Assembly: GCF_018070025.1 (NCBI RefSeq)
Contig: NZ_JAGPYQ010000002.1
Span: 1,674,001 to 1,738,000, forward strand
DNA from: Streptomyces liliiviolaceus
GTDB lineage: Bacteria > Actinomycetota > Actinomycetes > Streptomycetales > Streptomycetaceae
DNA length: 64,000 nucleotides
Direction: 5' to 3'
The translations under genes were made by a program, and so were the position numbers. The notes under the pieces are model-generated. The model had not been told where the DNA came from, did not search any database, and worked only from the letters and a program-made list of their open reading frames with translations. Positions 16,982 through 24,354 of this stretch are shown here, one piece after another. Numbering within the stretch: the first letter of the stretch is position 1; each line of letters begins with the position of its first letter.

Positions 16982-17077
16982 AAACACCCCCGGCCCGTCC
17001 GCATGCCCGCGCAAGCTACCGGCATACTCAGGACGCGCGCCCGCACACCCGCGGACGCGAGAAGCAGGAGGTAGGCG

Positions 17078-18091
17078 ATGGTGTCGACACCGGGGGCAGA
17101 GCGGGCAGAGCCCCGGAAAGTCACGATCAACGACGTCGCCAGGTCCGCCGGAGTGTCCCGGCAGACCGTGTCACGCGCGCTCAACGACAAGGACGAGATC
17201 GACGGCGACACCAAACAACGCGTCCTGGACGCCGCCCGAGCCCTCGGCTACCGCCCGAGCCGGTTCGCGCGCGGCCTGGTCCGCCAGGACACCATGACCA
17301 TCGGCCTGGTCATCCCCGATCTGCTCAACCCGTTCTTCACTGAGGTCGCGGCCGCCGCCCTGGAGGCCGCCCGCACCCGCGGCTGGCATGTCGTCGTGTA
17401 CGACACCGCCGACCGCGCGGAGGAGGAGCGCGGCACACTCCAGGTGATCAGTTCGCAGGTCGACGCGGTGATCGGCTACTTCAGCTGCCCCGAGAGCGAG
17501 CTGGAGGCGTTCACGCGCGGCATGCCGGTGGTGCTCATCGGCCGCGAGGGCAGGTCCACCCGGTTCAGCTCGATCAGGATCGACGGCGAGGAGGGCGTCC
17601 ACGCGGCCGTCGCGCACCTGGTCGCGAAGGGGCACACCCGGATCGGGATGCTCGACCACCACACGAGGGCCGAGCCGAGCATCCGGCACACATGGTTCAC
17701 GGCGGCCGCCGCGGCGCACGGTGTCGACCCGGGCGCGGTGGTCGGCGCGGACCAGACGGCCGACGGCGGCGGCTCGGCGCTCAAGGAGCTGCTCTCCGCG
17801 CATCCCGACGTCACCGCGGTGTTCACGTTCAACGACATCATCGCGATCGGCGCCCTCCGGGAGGCCCGCAGGACCGGCAGGAGCGTGCCGCAGGATCTGG
17901 CGGTCATAGGCTTCGACGGGCTGCAGCTCGGCGCGCTCGTGGAACCGCCGCTCACCAGCGTCGCCCTCGACACCCGGCGGCTCGGAGTGCTGGCCATCGA
18001 GCAGGTGGCCCGGCTGCTGTCGGAGCCGCCCCCGCTCGCGATCACGGACCTGGTCGTACACGCCGAACTGCGGCTCAGCGGGTCCGCGTAG
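17078..18091 (+). CDS. LacI family transcriptional regulator of the mannosidase/galactosidase cluster
   Basis: A 337-residue LacI repressor. The HTH and hinge are at about residues 15-65 (VTINDVARSAGVSRQTVSRALNDKDEID; ARALGYRPSRFARGL). The sensor domain starts at TIGLVIPDLLNPFFTEVAAAALEAA and ends with AVIGFDGLQLGALVEPPLTSVALDTRRLG. AGGAGGT lies 7 bases before the ATG. Immediately downstream is a three-unit palindromic operator and the importer/GH38/GH2 operon, which it very probably represses. The inducer is expected to be a mannose- or galactose-containing oligosaccharide, by inference from the enzymes. Confidence 0.92.
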   Translation: MVSTPGAERAEPRKVTINDVARSAGVSRQTVSRALNDKDEIDGDTKQRVLDAARALGYRPSRFARGLVRQDTMTIGLVIPDLLNPFFTEVAAAALEAARTRGWHVVVYDTADRAEEERGTLQVISSQVDAVIGYFSCPESELEAFTRGMPVVLIGREGRSTRFSSIRIDGEEGVHAAVAHLVAKGHTRIGMLDHHTRAEPSIRHTWFTAAAAAHGVDPGAVVGADQTADGGGSALKELLSAHPDVTAVFTFNDIIAIGALREARRTGRSVPQDLAVIGFDGLQLGALVEPPLTSVALDTRRLGVLAIEQVARLLSEPPPLAITDLVVHAELRLSGSA

Positions 18092-18145
18092 CCGACCGTC
18101 CGACGACCCACTTAACACGCCGGTAACGCACGAGACCCGAATGTC

Positions 18146-18175
18146 TTGACATTGAACCGCGCCGAAGCGCAGACT
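18146..18175 (+). promoter_or_regulatory. candidate promoter of the cluster B operon
   Basis: A perfect TTGACA (18146-18151) is followed after 18 bases by CAGACT (18170-18175). The triple operator lies about 45-80 bases downstream, so a bound repressor would block elongation or escape. Confidence 0.5.
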
Positions 18176-18222
18176 TCCGACCACTTCGCATTGCACCTCG
18201 CGACGTTCTTCCGAGCACATCC

Positions 18223-18258
18223 GTGAGCGCTCCCGTGAGCGTTCACGGGAGCGCTCAC
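18223..18258. promoter_or_regulatory. 36-bp near-perfect palindrome made of three LacI-type operators
   Basis: Three contiguous 12-bp units: GTGAGCGCTCCC, GTGAGCGTTCAC and GGGAGCGCTCAC. The outer units are exact reverse complements, and the central one is itself a palindrome broken by a single T. Each unit holds the central CG-containing core typical of LacI-family sites. It lies 113 bases before the binding-protein start and next to the LacI gene. Confidence 0.8.
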
Positions 18259-18370
18259 AAGTACCTGAACAGCGTTGCGTCCCGTCCCTTCCACCCATAG
18301 GGCAGTCCGCCCGAGGGATCAGCATCGAGCCGCCTAGCACCGTCGCTAGCCGTTGTCTGGAACGGAAAAT

Positions 18371-19705
18371 ATGAGCAACACAGTCACGCGCATCCGCCTC
18401 ACCGTCGTCGCCGCGGCCGCCGGTGTCCTCGTACTCGCCGGATGCTCGTCGTCCGACTCGTCGGGCAGTTCCTCCGCGGCGTCCTGCGAGCCCGCGAAGG
18501 GCAAGGTGACACTCCAGTACTGGAACACGGTTCCGGGCATGGACGACGTCGTCGCCCTGTGGAACAAGAAGAACCCGGACATCCACGTCGAGACGAAGAA
18601 CATCTCGAACGACCAGTACGGCACCCTCGGCAACGCCCTCAAGGCGGACAAGGCGCCGGACCTCGCCCAGGTCGGCTACGACCAACTGCCCAACCTGCGC
18701 ACGCAGAACGCCTTCGTGGACGCCTCCGGCTGCTCGGCCGCCGCGAAGGCCAAGTCGAAGTTCGTGCCGTGGACCTGGTCGCAGACCAGTTTCGGTGACA
18801 CCGGCGTGTTCGCCCTCCCGCAGGACACCGGCCCGATGGCCCTCTTCGTACGCAGTGACATCTTCAAGAAGCACGACGTGGCCGTGCCCAAGACCTGGGA
18901 CGAGTACGCGGCGGCCGCCCAAAAGCTGCACAAGGCCGACCCCGACCTCGACATCACGTTCTTCGACCCGAACAACGCCGAGTGGTTCAACGGGCTCATC
19001 TGGCAGAACCAGGCCAAGATGTACGGCTACTCCGGCGACAAGTGGCATGTGACCGTCGAGTCCGAGCAGAGCAAGCAGGTCGCCGAGTACTGGCAGAAGC
19101 TGATCTCCGACAAGCTCGTGCGCACCGACCTCGCCAACGGGTCGACGCAGATGTACGCCGCGTACCAGAAGGACCAGATCGCCAGCTATGTGGGCGCGGC
19201 CTGGGGCTACAGCATGTTCCGCGACAACCTGCCCAAGCAGGCCGGCAAGTGGAGCATCGTCCCGATGCCGACGTGGGGCGCGAACGGCGCCTCCGGCGAC
19301 TGGGGCGGCTCGACCGTCGCCTTCATGAAGGGCGGCAAGCACCTCTACGAGTCGGTCGAGTTCAACACCTGGCTGAACACCGACCCCGAGGCGCTGGCGC
19401 TGGCGAACAAACTGGGCGGTCTCTACCCGGCCGCCAACGCCGGGCTGCAACTGCCCGCGCTGGCCAAGGGCGTTCCGTACTACAACAACGAGAAGATCTT
19501 CGATGTCTTCGCGGACTCGTCCAAGAAGATCGACACCAGTTTCACCTGGGGCCCCACCCAGAAGACGGTGAACCTCGCGCTCCAGGACGCGATGGCGAAG
19601 GCCGCGGCCGGCGACGGCACCCTGAGCGACGCGCTGTCGGCCGCCCAGAGCGCCGCGGTGAAGTCGATGAAGGACCAGGCGATCCCGGTCACGGCAGGCA
19701 AGTGA
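18371..19705 (+). CDS. carbohydrate ABC transporter substrate-binding lipoprotein
   Basis: A 444-residue solute-binding protein of family 1. The Sec-type signal sequence ends in the lipobox LAGC (RLTVVAAAAGVLVLAGCSSSDSSGSSS) and is followed by a Ser-rich linker. The mature protein has VTLQYWNTVPGMDDVVALWNKKNPDIHVE, DLAQVGYDQLPNL and PQDTGPMALFVRSDIFKKH, all standard for CUT1 receptors. The ATG at 18371 is preferred over a TTG six codons upstream. It is the first gene of the cluster B operon, 112 bases after the triple operator. The ligand is probably an oligosaccharide with mannose and/or galactose, inferred from the two glycosidases downstream. Confidence 0.93.
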   Translation: MSNTVTRIRLTVVAAAAGVLVLAGCSSSDSSGSSSAASCEPAKGKVTLQYWNTVPGMDDVVALWNKKNPDIHVETKNISNDQYGTLGNALKADKAPDLAQVGYDQLPNLRTQNAFVDASGCSAAAKAKSKFVPWTWSQTSFGDTGVFALPQDTGPMALFVRSDIFKKHDVAVPKTWDEYAAAAQKLHKADPDLDITFFDPNNAEWFNGLIWQNQAKMYGYSGDKWHVTVESEQSKQVAEYWQKLISDKLVRTDLANGSTQMYAAYQKDQIASYVGAAWGYSMFRDNLPKQAGKWSIVPMPTWGANGASGDWGGSTVAFMKGGKHLYESVEFNTWLNTDPEALALANKLGGLYPAANAGLQLPALAKGVPYYNNEKIFDVFADSSKKIDTSFTWGPTQKTVNLALQDAMAKAAAGDGTLSDALSAAQSAAVKSMKDQAIPVTAGK

Positions 19706-19712
19706 GCACGAC

Positions 19713-20628
19713 ATGACCGACCTCGCTACCCGCACTCCGCGCGTGGTGACACCACCGAGGGGCCGGCACCATCACCGCGTTCCTGCTCCCCTTCTTCCTC
19801 CCGTTCGTGCTGTTCTACCTGGTCCCGGTCGGCTACGCGCTCTGGCAGAGCTTCCGCGCCGTGCACCGCACCGGCGGCCAGTACGGCACCTCGTACACGA
19901 GCTTCGGCGGTTTCGAGCAGTACCAGAAGGTCTTCGAGAACACCGAGTTCTGGTCCAGCATCGGGCGCATCGGACTGTTCGGCATCGTGCAGGTGCCGGT
20001 CATGCTGTTCGTCGCCCTGGTCATGGCGCTGCTCCTCGACACTCCCCTGCTGAGGCTCAAGTCGGTCTTCCGCATGACCGCCTTCATGCCGTACGCCGTA
20101 CCCGGTGTGATCGCCGCGATCATGTGGTCGTACCTCTACTCACCGCAGCTCAGCCCCGTCGTGGACCTGCTGAACGGCATCGGGCTCGACCCCGACTTCC
20201 TCGGCCCGGGGGCCGTTCTCTGGTCGGCGGCGAACATCTCCACCTGGCTGTGGACCGGCTACAACATGCTCATCATGTACTCGGCGCTGCAGTCGATCCC
20301 GCAGGAGCTGTACGAGGCGGCCAAGCTGGACGGCGCGAGCAACTGGGCCGTCGCGTGGCGGATCAAGGTGCCGATCATCGCCCCGTCGATCGTCCTGACC
20401 ACGGTGTTCTCGATCATCGGCACCCTGCAGCTCTACGCGGAGCCGGCCGTGCTGCGGCAGATCTCCTCGAACATCTCCAGCACGTTCACGCCGAACATGC
20501 TCGCCTACGCGGTGGCGTCCGGGAACAACTACCAGCAGGCCGCGGCGATCTCGGTGGTCATCGCCGTCATCACCTTCGTCCTGAGCTTCGGATTCATGCG
20601 CCTGACGTCGAAGAGGGCCGGCCTGTGA
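19713..20628 (+). CDS. sugar ABC transporter permease (MalF-type), apparent one-base frameshift near the start
   Basis: The permease reads MTDLATRTPRVVTPP from the ATG at 19713, but the first membrane helix (GTITAFLLPFFLPF, then VLFYLVPVGYALWQSF) is in the +1 frame. One G too many in the GGGG run at 19759-19762 explains this: with three Gs the reading becomes PPRAGTITAFLLPFF without interruption. Without correction the only start in the helix frame is a GTG at 19807 (273 residues), which would cut the first helix in half. The remainder is intact, with five more helices and the EAA loop ELYEAAKLDGASNWAVAWRIKVP. It overlaps the next permease by GTGA. Either a sequencing/assembly error or a real lesion that would cripple the importer. 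Confidence 0.85.
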
Positions 20629-21482
20629 GCAACGCACGTGTGAACCGCGAGAGCCGCGCCGGCCGTACAGCGGCCATGGCCCTGATGCTCCTGCTGGCGA
20701 TCTACTTCCTGCTGCCGATCTACTTCCTCATCGTCGCGGCCACCAAGCCCCAAGGGGACCTCGCCACCACCAACGGGCTGGCGTTCTCGCACTTCAACCT
20801 GTTCGACAACCTGCGCGTCCTGTTCACCCGCAGCGACGGCATCTTCGGGCGGTGGGCCGTCAACACCGTGATCTACGCGGTGCTGGGCGCCGCCGTGGGC
20901 ACCCTGATCTCCGCGCTGTGCGGGTACGCGCTCGCCAAGTTCCGTTTCCGCGGGCGGGAGTTCCTCTTCTCCGTCATCCTCGGCGGTGTCCTCGTACCCA
21001 CCACCGCGCTGGCGCTCCCGCTGTTCCTGCTGTTCTCGGCGACCGGGATCGTCAACACCTATCTCGCGGTGTTCCTGCCCAGCATCGTCAGCCCGTTCGG
21101 CGTGTACCTGGCGCGCATCTTCGCCAACGCGGCCGTTCCGCAGGAGCTGATCGAGTCGGCGCGGCTGGACGGGGCGGGTGAGTTCCGCACGTTCTTCTCG
21201 GTGTCGTTCAAGCTGATGACACCCGCGCTGGTGACCATCTTCCTGTTCCAGTTCGTCGCCATCTGGAACAACTTCTTCCTGCCGATGGTCATGCTGCAGA
21301 AGGAGTCCCTGTTCCCGATCACCCTCGGCCTGTACCAGTGGAACGGCCAGACCGCGCGGGCCCCGCTCCTCCAGCAGTCCGTCATCACCGGCTCGCTGGT
21401 GTCGATCGTGCCGGTGATCGTCGTGTTCATCCTCCTACAGCGGTTCTGGCGCACCGGTCTCGCGGCCGGTTCACTGAAGTGA
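20625..21482 (+). CDS. sugar ABC transporter permease (MalG-type)
   Basis: A 285-residue permease with six predicted helices, beginning AAMALMLLLAIYFLLPIYFLIVAATK. The EAA loop is ELIESARLDGAGEFRTFFSVSFKLM, and the C-terminus FILLQRFWRTGLAAGSLK is near-identical in pattern to the cluster A MalG-type permease. The GTG start overlaps the stop of the first permease (GTGA). No ATPase gene is in the cluster, so the pair probably uses a shared MsiK-type ATPase, which is inference from the known Streptomyces arrangement. Confidence 0.93.
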   Translation: MSNARVNRESRAGRTAAMALMLLLAIYFLLPIYFLIVAATKPQGDLATTNGLAFSHFNLFDNLRVLFTRSDGIFGRWAVNTVIYAVLGAAVGTLISALCGYALAKFRFRGREFLFSVILGGVLVPTTALALPLFLLFSATGIVNTYLAVFLPSIVSPFGVYLARIFANAAVPQELIESARLDGAGEFRTFFSVSFKLMTPALVTIFLFQFVAIWNNFFLPMVMLQKESLFPITLGLYQWNGQTARAPLLQQSVITGSLVSIVPVIVVFILLQRFWRTGLAAGSLK

Positions 21483-21513
21483 CCGCCCGCTCGAACAGAA
21501 GGTTTCTCCCGCC

Positions 21514-24243
21514 ATGAGCAACTCCGCCGTCTTCGTGCCCCATTTCCACTGGGACCGGGAGTGGTACGAGCCGTTCCAGGTGTTCCGGCACCGACTGGTC
21601 ACCGCCCTCGACACCGTGCTGGAGACGGCCGAGTCGGACCCCGGCTTCCGGTTCACCGTCGACGGGCAGATGGCCGCGGTCGAGGACTATCTGGAGATGC
21701 GGCCGGAGAACCGCGACCGGCTCGCGGCCCTGGTCGGCGAGGGGCGGATCGCCGTCGGGCCGTGGCTCATCCTGCTCGACGAATTCCTCTGCTCCGGCGA
21801 GACCATCGTCCGCAACCTGCAGATGGGCTGGGCCGCCGCGGCGGAACTCGGTGGCGCGATGCCGATCGGCTATCTGCCGGACATGTTCGGCCACGTCGCG
21901 CAGATGCCGCAGATCCTCGCGCGCGCCGGGATCGAGCACGCGGCACTGTGGCGCGGTGTGCCCGGTTCCGTCGACGGTCACGCCTTCCGCTGGCGCGCAC
22001 CCGACGGCTCAGAGGTGCGCACCGAGTTCCTCTTCGACGGCTACGACAACGGCCTCGACGTGCTGCTGGTGCCCGACCGGATCGGCCGCGCGCTCGGCGA
22101 CTACGCGGAGATGACGGCCGACCGCTGGGGCACCGACCCGGTGCTGGCGATGGCGGGCACCGACCACAACGCGCCCGACCCGCATCTCGCCGCCTGGCTG
22201 CGGCGGGCGTCCGGCGAGGGCCGCCCCATCACCATGGCGACCCTCGTCGAGTACCTTCGCGACCATGTGCGTGACGAGGTGCCGGCCGTCGTCACCGGGG
22301 AGTTGCGCAGCCACTCACGCGGCAACATCCTCCCAGGTGTGCTCTCCGTACGGCTCGGCCTCAAACAGCGGATGGCGGTCGCCGAGCGCACGATCGACCA
22401 CGCCGAGCGCATGAACGCGCTGTGGTCCCGGCGCGACGACTCGCGGTTCCTCGCCCTCGCCTGGCACAAGATCATCGAGTCGACCGCGCACGACTCGGTC
22501 GTCGGCTCCGGCACCGACGAGACCTGCGACCAGGTCGCCGCACGTCTCGCGGAGGCCGCGCAGACCGCGCGCGCCGTCCGGGACGCGGCGCTCGCCGAGC
22601 CCGCCGCCCTCGTACCGAGCGACGGTCATCTGATCGCCAACCCGCTGCCGTTCGAGCGCACGGCGCTGGTCGAGGTGGACGTCGTCGCCCCGCCCACCGG
22701 TACGCGGCTGGTCGCGACCGCCGCCGACGGCTCGGCGCACCCCGTGCAACTGGTCTCCGAGGCGCCGACGGTCCTCAGCGACGAGCGCATGGACGCCTCG
22801 CAGCTCGAACGCGTGCTGCGCCGTATCCACCGCCGTGAACTGTTCGGCCGGCTCATCGACCACTACGACCTCAGCCCCGGTTCGCTCGTCTTCCACCTCG
22901 CCGAGGTCCCGGCCGGGGGGCCGTTCGACCTGCTGATCCTGCGCAAGGAGGTCGCCGCCGCCGCTGCCGCGCATCCGGGTGAGTGGCGGGTGCTGACGCT
23001 GGAGGAGCCCCGGGCCACCGCGCTCGTCCCCGTCACGGTCCCCGCCTCCGGACTGACCGCGTTCCGGGTCGAGCCGCGGGAGCATCCGCTTGGTGTTTCG
23101 TCCTCTTACGCGCTCGCGACGGCGACGGACCGCACGCTCTCCAACGGTCTGGTCGAGGTCACGGTCGCCGCGGACGGCACGCTGGACGTCGTCGGCGCCG
23201 ACGGGACCGTGCTGCGCGGTGTCGGTCGTCTCGTCGACGGCGGCGACCGCGGTGACAGCTACAACTACGCTCCCCCGGCGCACGACAATCTCGTCCAGGA
23301 CCCGACGGAGATCACCGTCGACGTCCTGGAAGACGGCCCGCTACGGTCACGGCTGCGGGTCACCCGCACCTACGCCTGGCCCGTCGCCCTCTCCGGAGAC
23401 CGCGATCTGCGGGACGGACGGACCGTGCCGACTCCGGTGGAGACACTGGTGGAGGTACGGACCGGTGAACCGTTCGTGCGTGTCTCCACCTCGTTCCTCA
23501 ACCGGTCGGCGGACCACCGGCTGCGCTTCCACGTACCGCTGCCCGAGCCGATGACGACGTCCTCGTCCGCCGGACAGTTCGCCGTCACCGAGCGCGGACT
23601 CACCGCCGAGGGCGGCTGGGGCGAGTACCCGCTGCCGACCTTCCCCGCCGGTACGTTCGTGTCGGCGGGCCCCGCCACGGTCCTGCTGGACCACTCCAGC
23701 GAGTACGAACTCGTCGGCGACGGCTGTGAACTGGCCATCACGCTGCTGCGGGCGATCGGCTCGATCAGCGTCAACATCCATCCTCTGCGCGACGAGCCCG
23801 CGGCGAGCGAGATCCCCGTGCCGGGCGCCCAGGATCTCGGGATGCGGATCGAGAACCGCTTCGCCGTGGTCCCGTCCGCCACCGGCTGGCGCGGGGCGGA
23901 CGCGGTGGCGCTCGCCGAGGAGTTCCGGGGCGAGGTGCTCGTCACCCGTGGGACCGGGACCGCCGGCGGCCAACTGCCGCCGGACACAAGCGGGTTGCGC
24001 GTCGACGGGCAGGACGTCCACGTGTCGAGCATCCGCCGCGTCACCGACGACGAGTCCGGGAGCGGCACCGAAGTGCGGCTGACCGCCATGCGGGACAGCG
24101 CCTCCACCGTCCGGGTGACGGGTGCGTTCTCCGAGGCCACCACCGTGGATCTGCTCGGCCGCCCCCTGTCCCGTACCGAGGCCGCCGGTGAGCTCCAACT
24201 CGCCCTCGGGCCATGGGAGATCCGCACCGTCGTACTCCGGTAG
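21514..24243 (+). CDS. glycoside hydrolase family 38 alpha-mannosidase
   Basis: A 909-residue GH38 retaining, metal-dependent alpha-mannosidase. The family hallmark HFHWDREW is at residues 10-17 (His and Asp metal ligands). The catalytic nucleophile is D123 in GYLPDMFGH, and the later GTDHNAPDPH block and the SRGNILPGVLS region also fit. Central and C-terminal beta-sandwich domains fill the rest. Length is normal for bacterial GH38. No signal peptide is present, so it acts in the cytoplasm on imported oligosaccharide. It follows the second permease by 31 bases and precedes a GH2 gene; together they could trim mannose and galactose from glycans. Confidence 0.93.
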   Translation: MSNSAVFVPHFHWDREWYEPFQVFRHRLVTALDTVLETAESDPGFRFTVDGQMAAVEDYLEMRPENRDRLAALVGEGRIAVGPWLILLDEFLCSGETIVRNLQMGWAAAAELGGAMPIGYLPDMFGHVAQMPQILARAGIEHAALWRGVPGSVDGHAFRWRAPDGSEVRTEFLFDGYDNGLDVLLVPDRIGRALGDYAEMTADRWGTDPVLAMAGTDHNAPDPHLAAWLRRASGEGRPITMATLVEYLRDHVRDEVPAVVTGELRSHSRGNILPGVLSVRLGLKQRMAVAERTIDHAERMNALWSRRDDSRFLALAWHKIIESTAHDSVVGSGTDETCDQVAARLAEAAQTARAVRDAALAEPAALVPSDGHLIANPLPFERTALVEVDVVAPPTGTRLVATAADGSAHPVQLVSEAPTVLSDERMDASQLERVLRRIHRRELFGRLIDHYDLSPGSLVFHLAEVPAGGPFDLLILRKEVAAAAAAHPGEWRVLTLEEPRATALVPVTVPASGLTAFRVEPREHPLGVSSSYALATATDRTLSNGLVEVTVAADGTLDVVGADGTVLRGVGRLVDGGDRGDSYNYAPPAHDNLVQDPTEITVDVLEDGPLRSRLRVTRTYAWPVALSGDRDLRDGRTVPTPVETLVEVRTGEPFVRVSTSFLNRSADHRLRFHVPLPEPMTTSSSAGQFAVTERGLTAEGGWGEYPLPTFPAGTFVSAGPATVLLDHSSEYELVGDGCELAITLLRAIGSISVNIHPLRDEPAASEIPVPGAQDLGMRIENRFAVVPSATGWRGADAVALAEEFRGEVLVTRGTGTAGGQLPPDTSGLRVDGQDVHVSSIRRVTDDESGSGTEVRLTAMRDSASTVRVTGAFSEATTVDLLGRPLSRTEAAGELQLALGPWEIRTVVLR

Positions 24244-24289
24244 AGCCCGTCCCGCTGAGGACCGCCGTCGCTCCTCGTAGCTCCGTCGT

Positions 24290-24343
24290 ACGTGCCCCAC
24301 AGGTCGAACGTGACGCACAGGTCGTACGTGACCCACAGAAAGA
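24290..24343 (+). repeat. 18-bp tandem repeat (three copies) between GH38 and GH2 genes
   Basis: Units at 24290-24307, 24308-24325 and 24326-24343 share ACGTG-CC/CG-CACAG. Units 1 and 2 agree at 15 of 18 bases; unit 3 diverges at its end. It fills most of the 111-bp gap before the GH2 start and ends about 11 bases before it. Confidence 0.75.
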
Positions 24344-24354
24344 GTTGTGACCTC

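Noticed and set aside
17171..19735. Long antisense frame (854 codons) over the LacI and binding-protein genes
   Set aside because: Its sequence has no recognisable domain and is the reverse of two well-supported genes.
19713..21482. A continuous 589-codon frame across both cluster B permeases
   Set aside because: Only its first 15 codons and the part after 20625 encode permease sequence. The middle is a high-GC shadow frame of the first permease, open by composition.
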